Shown here: positions 1 to 6,976 of the stretch, piece after piece | How positions within the stretch are numbered: position 1 is the stretch's first letter | Layout of the letters: every line of letters begins with the position of its first letter | NCBI GenBank assembly: GCA_002335345.1 | Contig: DDCS01000145.1 | Location: 1,081-9,073, forward strand | DNA from: Flavobacteriaceae bacterium UBA2000 | Lineage (GTDB): Bacteria > Bacteroidota > Bacteroidia > Flavobacteriales > Flavobacteriaceae | Direction of reading: 5' to 3' | DNA length: 7,993 bases | Translations under genes and position numbers: made by a program | Notes under the pieces: generated by a model | Told to the model about the DNA's origin: nothing | The model's input: the letters and a program-made list of their open reading frames with translations, nothing else | The model's database searches: none

Positions 1-81
1 CAAAATGCGCGCCCTCTTGTTTTATTACTGATGAGTAGTGGAAATTATGGAGGACTGGATTTAAAACGAGTTTTCGGATAA
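1..81 (+). CDS. mpl: Mur ligase family protein, Mpl-like (3' end only)
   Basis: Only the last 26 codons and the TAA stop (79-81) are inside the window; the gene continues off the left edge. The frame reads QNARPLVLLLMSSGNYGGLD followed by LKRVFG. The LLMSSGNYGGLDL segment resembles the C-terminal end of UDP-N-acetylmuramate:L-alanyl-gamma-D-glutamyl-meso-diaminopimelate ligase and its Bacteroidota relatives (E. coli Mpl ends in a similar LVMSNGGFGG stretch). Such enzymes reattach recycled murein tripeptide to UDP-MurNAc in the cytoplasm. From memory, a Mur ligase next to radC is a common flavobacterial arrangement, which supports the call. The catalytic and ATP-binding parts cannot be seen, so the exact Mur ligase subtype is inferred from the tail and the neighbour. 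Confidence 0.7.
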   Translation, partial: QNARPLVLLLMSSGNYGGLDLKRVFG

Positions 82-100
82 TTTTTGAATTATCCCTTTT
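76..100 (+). terminator. Hairpin over the Mur ligase stop codon, possible terminator
   Basis: GGATAATT (76-83) and AATTATCC (88-95) form a perfect 8-bp stem with a TTTG loop, followed by CTTTT (96-100). The TAA stop at 79-81 lies inside the left arm. The stem has only two G-C pairs and the T tract is short, so it would be a weak intrinsic terminator. It sits where transcription of the Mur ligase would be expected to end, 86 bases before radC. Confidence 0.4.
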
Positions 101-180
101 CAATTTATAAAACATCAGTTTTCATAAGATAAAATCATATTGATTTGTAGTACGCTCTCCAGCTAAAAAAACAATCAATT

Positions 181-834
181 ATGATCCGTCCACAAGATTC
201 TATTTGGCAAGAGGGGTTTGAATCATTATCAACCTCAGAACTTATTGCACTGTTAATCAAAGGAAATGCGCCCCATTGGCAAGCCGAATTACTCGGGGCG
301 CAACTCATGGCCAAAGTCGGACAAAACTTGGCTACTTTGGAGCGCACATCGTTGGCTGAGTTAACCGCGATTAAAGGTATCGGCCGTGCAAAGGCCCTTA
401 CTATTTTGGCAGCCTTCGAGTTGGGGCGAAGACGCCGGCACGATGTGCGACGGCTAACCCAAAAAATGGAATCGAGTCGATCTGTTTATGAATTTATGCG
501 GCCGAGTTTAGGGCATTTAGACCACGAAGAATTTTGGGTGCTTTTTCTCAACGCTGCTCATGGTGTTGAGGGGATCTCTCAACTCAGCAAAGGAGGGGTG
601 ACTTCTACTGTGGTCGATTTGCGCTTACTCATAAAAAAGGCGTTAGATTACAGAGCTGTGGCCATGATCCTTATTCACAATCACCCCAGCGGTGCTGTCG
701 CACCAAGTGAATCGGATAAAAAACTAACCAGACGAATCACTCAAGCGGCACAGCAAATGGATTTGCGGGTTTTGGATCATCTTATTGTGGCTGAAAAAGA
801 TTATTTTAGCTTCGCTGATGCCCAATTAATCTAA
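181..834 (+). CDS. radC: RadC family JAB/MPN domain protein
   Basis: This is a 217-residue RadC-family protein with the usual two parts. The N-terminal part holds a helix-hairpin-helix (about residues 58-80, with KGIGRAKA at 65-72), typical of non-specific DNA contact. The C-terminal part is a JAB1/MPN/Mov34-type domain (about 97-217) with the metal signature HNHPSG at 166-171, continuing to S176 and D179 (HxH-x7-S-x2-D); E116 or E117 is the probable upstream glutamate. Despite the historical name, the family has no proven repair enzymatic activity, so a Zn-dependent hydrolase role is only suggested by the fold. ATG 181 is the only usable start: an in-frame TAG lies at 148-150 with no ATG, GTG or TTG between. 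The protein therefore begins at the equivalent of the DRPREKL region and is roughly 10 residues shorter at the N terminus than typical members. No Shine-Dalgarno sequence is visible. It is the first gene of the rightward cluster, 3 bases before the next gene. Confidence 0.93.
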   Translation: MIRPQDSIWQEGFESLSTSELIALLIKGNAPHWQAELLGAQLMAKVGQNLATLERTSLAELTAIKGIGRAKALTILAAFELGRRRRHDVRRLTQKMESSRSVYEFMRPSLGHLDHEEFWVLFLNAAHGVEGISQLSKGGVTSTVVDLRLLIKKALDYRAVAMILIHNHPSGAVAPSESDKKLTRRITQAAQQMDLRVLDHLIVAEKDYFSFADAQLI

Positions 835-837
835 TGC

Positions 838-2133
838 ATGTTATTGATTTATGTGGTCAAGATTGGTCCGCGTTTAGATTATGTCTTTAAACAAATCTGT
901 GGGCGAATCTTAGGTCTAGAATTTGAACTTACAACAAACCTTGAACATTTCATTGCTCACAACGGGCCCAAAATGTCTTATGGTAAGGCCCCTTTGGGTA
1001 ATGAATTTTTTGTACAAAGCCATGACCTCTTATTTAGTCAAGGATTAGAGGATTGGGAAATTCATGTAAGGCCATGGGATACAACGGTAGGTTTTTTTGC
1101 AACAGGAGAAAACAGTGTCCTCCCTTTTGACATCTTTGCCACTTCGTTTTACTTGTTGAGTCGGTATGAAGAATACCTGCCACACGTTAAAGATAATTTG
1201 GGCCGCTTTCCCTACACAGAAAGTTTGGCCTGGAAACACGGTTTTTTAAACCAACCGGTAGTCGATTTATGGGCGTTTAAGTTTTGGGGATGTCTACAAA
1301 AGGTCTTTCCTGAGCTTGAGCAAAACAAAAGAACGATACAAAACACTGTTGTGGTTGAGGCCAAAAGACCCTTTGAATTTCTATACCGAGGATTTCTAAG
1401 GACAATGGTGGGGTTTTTTAGTGACCTTTATAAGCTCCGCCTTGGTCGATTGGTTTGGCGCGCTCAAGTTCTTTTAGGATCGCGCAAAGATCCTTATGAC
1501 ACCTTTAAGTGGATCCTTAAACTTTCTAAATCGAGCAAGACGCGTGTGGTCCTGTTTTTTTTGCTCGGAGAAGGATACACCTTTAGGGAAACGCTAAAAA
1601 CAAATCGGCAGGGTTATGTGAACCTAATCAAATTTGTCGCGGATTATTTGGAAGTGGGTTTGATCCTTTCTTACCATTTTCTTTCTGATTTGCCGCGATT
1701 AATTAATGAGAAACAGCAACTCGAGTCTTATACCCGCCGAGTGCTAAAGTCAAGTTTCAATGACCGTCAAAAGGTAAAACTCCCCGAGGTTTACAGAAAC
1801 CTAGTTGAAGCGGAAATTGCTCAAGATTACAGCATGTATTATTTTAATCAGTTTGGATTTCGAGCGGGTACCTGCACTTCTTTTTTATTCTATGATTTGG
1901 AATATGAAGTTAAAACACCTTTGGAGTTGATGCCTGTAGTGGGCAAAACTTTGGCGCTAAGAGAACAAACTGTGGGCAACATTGAACAAACCTTTACCAC
2001 AGTTTACCGCGCAGTTCAATCCGTGGAGGGACATTTTATTATGGTTTTTTCGAATCGGGATTTTGAACCCAATAAAGACAATAAAATATGGAGATATTTG
2101 TTCTTAGAAAAACTCATCAAGAGTGCAGGGTAA
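838..2133 (+). CDS. Polysaccharide deacetylase-like protein (DUF7033-type N domain), probably inactive
   Basis: This 431-residue protein has no signal peptide or obvious membrane helix. Residues 1-160 match what I recall of the DUF7033-type N-terminal domain (SYGKAPLGNEFFV at 47-59, LPFDIFATSFYLLSRYEEYL at 95-114, QPVVDLWAF at 139-147). Residues about 170-430 follow the NodB/polysaccharide-deacetylase-like domain of the same Bacteroidota proteins (GFLRT at 185-189, RKDPYDTFKW at 216-225, FRAGTCT at 341-347). Catalytic relatives, as I remember them, carry an Asp-rich DxD strand, an IHPSY motif, an SRQHF motif and a late WHN motif. Here the matching places read VEAKRPF (173-179), LILSY (275-279), DRQKVKL (309-315) and FSN (404-406), so the expected metal-binding Asp and His residues appear missing. 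I infer a pseudoenzyme or a changed activity. It starts 3 bases after radC; its last 11 bases overlap the next gene. Confidence 0.8.
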   Translation: MLLIYVVKIGPRLDYVFKQICGRILGLEFELTTNLEHFIAHNGPKMSYGKAPLGNEFFVQSHDLLFSQGLEDWEIHVRPWDTTVGFFATGENSVLPFDIFATSFYLLSRYEEYLPHVKDNLGRFPYTESLAWKHGFLNQPVVDLWAFKFWGCLQKVFPELEQNKRTIQNTVVVEAKRPFEFLYRGFLRTMVGFFSDLYKLRLGRLVWRAQVLLGSRKDPYDTFKWILKLSKSSKTRVVLFFLLGEGYTFRETLKTNRQGYVNLIKFVADYLEVGLILSYHFLSDLPRLINEKQQLESYTRRVLKSSFNDRQKVKLPEVYRNLVEAEIAQDYSMYYFNQFGFRAGTCTSFLFYDLEYEVKTPLELMPVVGKTLALREQTVGNIEQTFTTVYRAVQSVEGHFIMVFSNRDFEPNKDNKIWRYLFLEKLIKSAG

Positions 2134-2809
2134 AGTAAAACACATTTTTTTCGATTTAGATCATACCCTTTGGGATTTTGACAAAAATTCAGGTCTCGCT
2201 TTTGAAGCCTTGTTTGCGCAATATGGTATCGATATTGAATTGACCACATTTCTCAAGATTTATGAGCCAATAAATTACGCCTATTGGGCAAAATTTCGCG
2301 TTGACGCGATCTCAAAAACAGATTTAAGACGGGGGAGACTAAGGGATAGTTTTGCTCATTTTAACCTCCATATACCTGAGATCCAAATCGATGCTATGGC
2401 GGAAACCTATATTGAGGAACTGCCAAAGAACAATCATTTGTTCGATGGAGTGATTCATACTTTAGAGGAGTTATATCCCTATTACAGCATGCATATTATC
2501 ACCAATGGTTTTCATGGAGTTCAACACAATAAATTACATCAGAGTGGTCTAATGGACTATTTCAAATCCGTGACGACATCTGAAGAGGTAGGGTTAAAGA
2601 AGCCTCATCCTGTTATATTTCAAAAGGCCCTTACAAAAGCCAAGGCAGAGCCAAAAGAGAGTCTTATGGTGGGCGATACTTTTGAAGCCGATATTTTAGG
2701 TGCCGAGGCTGTAGGGATGTACACCTTGTTTTTTAATTACTGGTCTGTGGAGGTGCCTTCTCATTATAGTACCATTGGTAATATTCGAGAAATCACATTA
2801 CATTTGTAA
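2123..2809 (+). CDS. yjjG: YjjG-family HAD noncanonical pyrimidine nucleotidase
   Basis: This 228-residue cytoplasmic HAD-superfamily phosphatase belongs to the YjjG type. All four HAD motifs are present: motif I DLDHTLWDF (11-19, nucleophile D11 and acid/base D13), motif II ITNG (126-129, T127), motif III lysine K160 in GLKKPHP, and motif IV VGDTFEAD (183-190, D185 and D190). The helical C1-type cap lies between motifs I and II (about 20-105). YjjG-type enzymes dephosphorylate pyrimidine nucleoside monophosphates, including noncanonical or mutagenic ones, and so help clean the nucleotide pool; the precise substrate here is inferred. The start is GTG at 2123: an in-frame TAG at 2105-2107 excludes a longer protein, and no later start keeps the motif I strand intact. 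The gene overlaps the previous one by 11 bases, which suggests translational coupling. Confidence 0.88.
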   Translation: MQGKVKHIFFDLDHTLWDFDKNSGLAFEALFAQYGIDIELTTFLKIYEPINYAYWAKFRVDAISKTDLRRGRLRDSFAHFNLHIPEIQIDAMAETYIEELPKNNHLFDGVIHTLEELYPYYSMHIITNGFHGVQHNKLHQSGLMDYFKSVTTSEEVGLKKPHPVIFQKALTKAKAEPKESLMVGDTFEADILGAEAVGMYTLFFNYWSVEVPSHYSTIGNIREITLHL

Positions 2810-2837
2810 TCCCAAATCTGACATAACCTACTGTTCT

Positions 2838-3389
2838 ATGAAGCAATTCATTTCCCATTTTATTGGCGTTTTATTACTTATTCTATCCGTAAGTTCTTGC
2901 GTCAAGGATACCGATTTTGATCAATTCGATCAGACCTTACTCACCCCCGTGGTGGATTTAAATTTGATATTTTGGGAAGTCCAAGCGCCTTCTTTTAACG
3001 ATACCAGCGGCAATTTGCCTTTGGGATTTGTTCGAGATACGACAGAAATTCGCTTTCTCGATGACCCAGATACTCAAGAGAGTGTCGTCAGAGCTGATTT
3101 TCTTTTTGAATTTGAGAACACGAGTGATGCTGACTATGATTTAGTGATTGATTTTGTAAGTCTTTCGGGCCAGGTAACTTACACGCTCCAAACAACTATA
3201 GAGGCTGGGACACTAAACACACCATGGCAGCAAACGATTCTCGATGAGATTATGGCCCCTGAAGTCAATGCCATTACTCAGGCTGGTCTTATTGCCATAA
3301 GTGCGACCGCACAAGGCACCCCTCCTGATCAAGGGAACCTTAAAATGAAATCCAAAGTGCGTTTCTATTTAGAAATTTCCGGTCAATGA
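2838..3389 (+). CDS. Small lipoprotein of unknown function
   Basis: This 183-residue protein begins with a lipoprotein signal peptide: a hydrophobic core at 8-18 and lipobox VSSC with the lipidated Cys at 21. The mature part starts CVKDTDFDQF, an acidic stretch after the Cys that resembles the lipoprotein export signal used by Bacteroidota to place lipoproteins on the cell surface. The rest (about 30-183) looks beta-rich and Asp/Thr-rich, without transmembrane segments or a catalytic motif I can name. Similar proteins are, to my memory, encoded directly before DUF5723 genes in Flavobacteriaceae, with conserved RDTTEIRFLDD (48-58) and SKVRFYLEI regions. ATG 2838 is chosen over a TTG 63 bases upstream because only it places the signal peptide at the N terminus. 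It lies 28 bases after yjjG and overlaps the next gene by 4 bases (ATGA). Confidence 0.8.
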   Translation: MKQFISHFIGVLLLILSVSSCVKDTDFDQFDQTLLTPVVDLNLIFWEVQAPSFNDTSGNLPLGFVRDTTEIRFLDDPDTQESVVRADFLFEFENTSDADYDLVIDFVSLSGQVTYTLQTTIEAGTLNTPWQQTILDEIMAPEVNAITQAGLIAISATAQGTPPDQGNLKMKSKVRFYLEISGQ

Positions 3390-4798
3390 GGTATGTCACT
3401 TTGTTTCTGGTGAGTTGCTACATGCTTATGGACCCGGCATTTGGTCAGAACAAGCAGTTGATCTATGGTCTCGACGAAGTTCCTCAAAATCTTATGCTTA
3501 ACCCAGGGGGTGTTGCCGAGGGTAGGGCATTTTTTGGGGTACCCTTACTTTCTGGTATTCATGTTAATGGGGGCTCTTCAGGTTTTTCACTATTTGATTT
3601 AGCGGCTTCAGATGGCAAATTGCCAGCGGAGCGCATTTCAGGTTTAATTCGTGATCTTTCGGAGAAGGACTTTATCACGATGACCCAACAACTCGAAATA
3701 ATTAGTGTCGGTTGGCGCAAAAATGACAAGACATTTTACACTGCTGGAATTTATCAAGAATTTGATTTCATCACTTATTTTCCCAAAGATTGGGCGACTT
3801 TGGCTTGGTATGGTAATGCCGATTATCTGAATTACCCATTTAAATTTGATCACATCAGTGCGCGTGCAGATCTTTTAAGTGTTTTTCATTTTGGCATCAA
3901 TAAAAAAATTGATCGTAAGTGGACCGTAGGCGGTCGTTTAAAGCTTTATAACAGTATTCTTGCCGGGAGTAGTCTCAATAATCGCGGTAGTTTTACCACG
4001 CGTTTGTCCGATGGAGACAGTCAAAATATTTATGCTCAGGATCTGAATAAGGCAAACGTCAGTATTCAGACTTCGGGATTATCTCGATTTGAGGGGAACG
4101 TTACCTCTTCAGATTTACTCAGTGCAGGGCTTTTTGGCGGAGATTTAGGATTAGGAATAGATGTAGGGGCGACCTATCAATATGACGACGCCTGGCGATT
4201 TAGCGGCAGTATTTTAGATATTGGCGCTATAGTGCACGCCTCAGATGTTAAAACTTATCAAGCATCGGGTGATTATATCCTTGAGGGGATTGAACTTGAT
4301 TTTCCGGCCCTGTCACAAGGTCAAAATGCACCCCCGTACTATGCGATTTTTGAAAATGAGATTGAAGCCGCTGTACCTATAGACACGTTATATTCTGCCT
4401 ATACACAGTGGCGTCCGGTAAAAATGAATTTGGCGGCCTCCTACGGCTTTGGTCCAACGGCACCGGGTTCGGTTGCCTGTAATTGTTCGGGTAAAGGCGA
4501 TGCGTATCAACTAGAAAGTGAGGTTGGCGTGCAATTTTATGCCATCAAAAGACCAAAAGCAATTCAAACGGCGCTGAGCCTATTTTATGTTCGCCGTTTG
4601 TTGCGTAATTTAACACTCAAATCAACTTGGACTATGGATGCGCTCTCTTGGACAAACCTAGGTTTGGTTGCAGTAAGTGATTTGGGGCCAATTAATGTTT
4701 ATCTTGCAGCGGATCATTTACTGACCTATTCGAACTTGGCCAAAGCCAGGGGCGCATCAATTCAGTTTGGGATCAATGTAAAATTAGAACGTCGATGA
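3386..4798 (+). CDS. DUF5723 family outer-membrane-type protein
   Basis: This 470-residue exported protein has a Sec signal peptide (about residues 1-20, probable cleavage around AFG-QNK). The mature part resembles the DUF5723 family: LMLNPGG (36-42), FFGVPLLSGIHVNGGSSG (49-66), QQLEIISVGW (101-110), IYQEFDFITYFPKDWA (122-137) and a C-terminal ASIQFGIN (457-464). Alternating hydrophobic and polar residues in strand-like stretches, with frequent Gly and aromatic residues, suggest an outer-membrane beta-barrel related in style to PorP/SprF-like proteins; this is inferred. No enzymatic residues are recognised. A CNC pair sits at 365-367 in a predicted loop. The start ATG overlaps the TGA of the lipoprotein gene, and the stop overlaps the next start in the same ATGA manner, so the three envelope genes are probably made together. 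Confidence 0.82.
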   Translation: MRYVTLFLVSCYMLMDPAFGQNKQLIYGLDEVPQNLMLNPGGVAEGRAFFGVPLLSGIHVNGGSSGFSLFDLAASDGKLPAERISGLIRDLSEKDFITMTQQLEIISVGWRKNDKTFYTAGIYQEFDFITYFPKDWATLAWYGNADYLNYPFKFDHISARADLLSVFHFGINKKIDRKWTVGGRLKLYNSILAGSSLNNRGSFTTRLSDGDSQNIYAQDLNKANVSIQTSGLSRFEGNVTSSDLLSAGLFGGDLGLGIDVGATYQYDDAWRFSGSILDIGAIVHASDVKTYQASGDYILEGIELDFPALSQGQNAPPYYAIFENEIEAAVPIDTLYSAYTQWRPVKMNLAASYGFGPTAPGSVACNCSGKGDAYQLESEVGVQFYAIKRPKAIQTALSLFYVRRLLRNLTLKSTWTMDALSWTNLGLVAVSDLGPINVYLAADHLLTYSNLAKARGASIQFGINVKLERR

Positions 4799-5649
4799 GG
4801 TATTTCATAATCAGTGTTATATTTTTTTTAATTACCTCTGCGAGTAATCGTATTGCTGCTCAGCAGGAGCGTCTGAGCGCTTTTGATTATGTTGTCGTAC
4901 CCGATCGTTTTGATTTTCAGTACGAGCGCGATCAATACCAAATTAACTCATTACTTAAATTTTTATTTAACAAACATGGTTTTCATGCATTTTTCCCCTC
5001 TGAATTGCCTGATGTAAGTCGCTGTGATGGACTTTACGCGGAAATTGAGCAGGTCAATGGGTTTGTGTGGACTGAGGTGAGTATAAGACTTTTAGATTGC
5101 GATGGAATTTTATTTTATCAAACAAAAAGTGGCCGCAGTAAACTTAAGGATTTTGCTAAGGCCTATAGTGAGTCTATTCGCATGGCTTTTGAAAGTATAG
5201 AAATTTTAGGGGTACGTCAAGGACCACTCGAAATCTTGCAAAAAGGGGGACAGGACAGTAATTCTGAAGAGACTATCGCGCCTGATGCCAAAGCCAATCC
5301 AAAGTCAAAAAGCGATCGACCATTGGGCAGTAATTCTTCTCAGGGCCTACAAACCGAAGTAAAGCCCCTCAAAAATGAAGCAGTGACGCTTGGTTTAATT
5401 CCAGATGTGGCCATGATGAACTTTAAGTCTTTTGAAAAAACTTATTTATTGCGGCGGACCGATTTAGGGTATCAATGGTATCGTGAAGACGGTCAAGATT
5501 TAATTTATGAAGGCAAGTTTTTTGTTGTGGAAAAGATGCTTTTTTATGAAGACAAAGACCAAATGCGCTATTTAGCTGAATTTACTCCGCAGGGTGCACT
5601 CATTTTAAATCGGGAAGGCCAAAGAGTCGTTTTTGAAAAGGCCAATTAG
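4795..5649 (+). CDS. Secreted or periplasmic two-domain protein of unknown function
   Basis: This 284-residue protein has an N-terminal signal peptide (hydrophobic 4-17, likely cleavage near AAQ at 21-23) and no lipobox. Three regions are visible. Residues 28-140 form a mixed alpha/beta domain starting DYVVVPDRFDFQYERDQYQ, with two cysteines each followed by Asp-Gly (C77 and C102) that could form a disulfide in the periplasm. Residues 141-195 are a low-complexity Ser/Lys/Asn/Pro-rich linker. Residues 200-284 form a small domain rich in aromatic and charged residues (YQWYREDGQDLIYEGKFF at 226-243) that looks like antiparallel strands. I recall the first domain from uncharacterised flavobacterial proteins encoded next to DUF5723 genes; no function is known to me. 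ATG 4795 overlaps the previous stop by 4 bases. The TAG stop interleaves with the stop of the convergent rarA gene. Confidence 0.8.
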   Translation: MRYFIISVIFFLITSASNRIAAQQERLSAFDYVVVPDRFDFQYERDQYQINSLLKFLFNKHGFHAFFPSELPDVSRCDGLYAEIEQVNGFVWTEVSIRLLDCDGILFYQTKSGRSKLKDFAKAYSESIRMAFESIEILGVRQGPLEILQKGGQDSNSEETIAPDAKANPKSKSDRPLGSNSSQGLQTEVKPLKNEAVTLGLIPDVAMMNFKSFEKTYLLRRTDLGYQWYREDGQDLIYEGKFFVVEKMLFYEDKDQMRYLAEFTPQGALILNREGQRVVFEKAN

Positions 5650-6923
5650 ATCGGGTATTTTCCTGACCACATTTTTTGAAATTCTGCAAAGCTCTGTTGT
5701 TCCTTCGCCCGTGCAGAGGGCCGGTAAATACTCTCTTCTTTTAATTCTTCAGGCAGAAAATTTTGTTGCGCGCAGCCATTAGGCGTGTCGTGATCGTATT
5801 GATAGTCCGCACCATAGCCTAAATCTTTAGTGATTTTGTTTGCCGGATTGCGCAAGTGAATTGGCACAGGAAGATGGGCCGTTTCTTTAGCCAGGTTCAT
5901 GGCTTTATTTATGGCCTGATAAGCGCTGTTGCTTTTTGGGCTCATGGCTAAATAAAGAATGCATTGGCCCAGAACAATTCGAGCTTCTGGTAAACCGACG
6001 GTTTGAATGGCTTGATGAGTAGACTGGGCCATAATTAAGGCCGTTGGATTGGCCAATCCGATATCTTCAGCCGCTGAAATTATGAGTCTTCGCGCAATAA
6101 AACTCAATGATTCGCCCCCTATGAGCATTCGGGAAAGCCAATAAAGAGCTGCGTTGGGGTCACTTCCGCGTATCGACTTGATCATGGCCGAAGCAATGTC
6201 GTAGTGCTGGTCGCCGCTTTTATCATAGCGCACCCCCAATTGATCGAATTGAGCCTTGACGTAAGCGTCAGTAATTTCAATACTAACCGCTTCATTGGGC
6301 ATTACCAGCAGTTCAAACGTATTGAGTAATTTTCGCGCATCCCCACCACAACTTTGAATAAGGACTTTGGTTTCCATTAGGTGTACTGTTTTCCGTTTTA
6401 GTTCGGAATCAGTTTGGAGGGCGCGTTGGAGCAATGATAACAGATCTTCCTCATTTAGTGCATTTAGGGTATATACCTGACAGCGCGACAAAAGGGCAGG
6501 AATAACCTCAAAACTTGGTTGTTCAGTAGTGGCTCCAATGAGGGTGACCCAACCTTTTTCTACGGCTCCGAGTAAGGCGTCTTGCTGAGATTTACTGAAT
6601 CGGTGAATTTCATCGATAAATAAGATTGGATTGCTTTGCACAAAAAGCCCTGAGCGATCTTTTGCCTTTTGGATCACTTCTCTGACTTTAGCCACACCAC
6701 TATCTATGGCACTTATATTGTAAATGTCCCGCTTCGTTTCTTTGGCCAATAAACCGGCGAGTGTTGTTTTACCCGTTCCGGGCGGTCCCCAAAGAATCAT
6801 GGAGGCAATTAAGCCACTATCCAATTGAGGCCTCAAGGCACCATGGGGCCCAATTAAATGTTTCTGACCGATATAGTCACCCAAAATAACCGGGCGCATT
6901 CGTTCTGCCAAAGGTATATTCAT
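5646..6923 (-). CDS. rarA: Replication-associated recombination protein A (MgsA/RarA), AAA+ ATPase
   Basis: This complete 425-residue member has the usual family length. The AAA+ module comes first: Walker A GPPGTGKTT (46-54, K52), Walker B LFIDEIHRF (101-109, D104 and E105), sensor-1 region GATTEQPSFEV (130-140) and arginine finger R147 in LLSRCQV. The helical and tetramerisation domains follow (about 190-425), including HYDIASAMIKSIRGSDPNAA and AEDIGLANP, which are hallmarks of the MgsA/RarA C-terminal part. RarA acts in the cytoplasm at stalled replication forks and is a relative of clamp loaders and yeast Mgs1/WRNIP1. Residue 135 is Gln where I would expect Asn (TTENP); this is conservative and probably harmless. 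The start ATG is at 6921-6923 on the minus strand. The gene points toward the envelope cluster and its TAA overlaps that cluster's last stop, leaving no space for a dedicated terminator. Confidence 0.96.
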   Translation of the reverse strand: MNIPLAERMRPVILGDYIGQKHLIGPHGALRPQLDSGLIASMILWGPPGTGKTTLAGLLAKETKRDIYNISAIDSGVAKVREVIQKAKDRSGLFVQSNPILFIDEIHRFSKSQQDALLGAVEKGWVTLIGATTEQPSFEVIPALLSRCQVYTLNALNEEDLLSLLQRALQTDSELKRKTVHLMETKVLIQSCGGDARKLLNTFELLVMPNEAVSIEITDAYVKAQFDQLGVRYDKSGDQHYDIASAMIKSIRGSDPNAALYWLSRMLIGGESLSFIARRLIISAAEDIGLANPTALIMAQSTHQAIQTVGLPEARIVLGQCILYLAMSPKSNSAYQAINKAMNLAKETAHLPVPIHLRNPANKITKDLGYGADYQYDHDTPNGCAQQNFLPEELKEESIYRPSARAKEQQSFAEFQKMWSGKYPI

Positions 6924-6968
6924 GACTTAAAAATACAATATTCACTAAGGATTGCTGTAAAATTGACA

Positions 6969-6976
6969 TAATTTTG
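6969..6976 (+). promoter_or_regulatory. Probable Bacteroidota -7 box for the rhomboid gene
   Basis: TAATTTTG fits the Bacteroidota -7 consensus TAnnTTTG exactly and lies 30 bases before ATG 7007, which would give a leader of about 25 bases. No clear -33 TTTG is seen at the usual spacing; the nearest TTG (6952-6954) is only 14 bases upstream. The box overlaps a 6-bp inverted repeat, AAAATT (6959-6964) with AATTTT (6970-6975). The placement favours ATG 7007 over TTG 6992 as the rhomboid start. Confidence 0.4.

Noticed and set aside
140..147. TTGATTTG as a -7 promoter box for the radC cluster
   Set aside because: It matches TAnnTTTG at all but one fixed position, but there is no TTTG-type -33 element about 19 bases upstream, so it is not strong enough to list.
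135..347. Minus-strand open frame of 70 codons over the start of radC
   Set aside because: It is antisense to a clear RadC frame, has no recognisable domain and resembles no family I know.
1045..2249. Minus-strand open frames at 1045-1239 and 2016-2249
   Set aside because: They lie antisense to well-supported genes and show no start context or family resemblance.
2775..2837. TTG 2775 as an upstream start for the lipoprotein gene
   Set aside because: It would add 21 residues in front of the signal peptide and overlap yjjG; ATG 2838 gives a normal lipoprotein signal.
5254..5340. Repeated CAGTAATTCT in the linker of the secreted unknown protein
   Set aside because: Two copies of a 10-base word in a Ser/Asn-rich linker are expected from low-complexity coding and give no further structure.
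6519..6521. Gln for Asn in the RarA TTENP motif as a sign of lost ATPase activity
   Set aside because: Walker A, Walker B and the arginine finger are intact and the change is conservative; it is recorded in the gene entry only.
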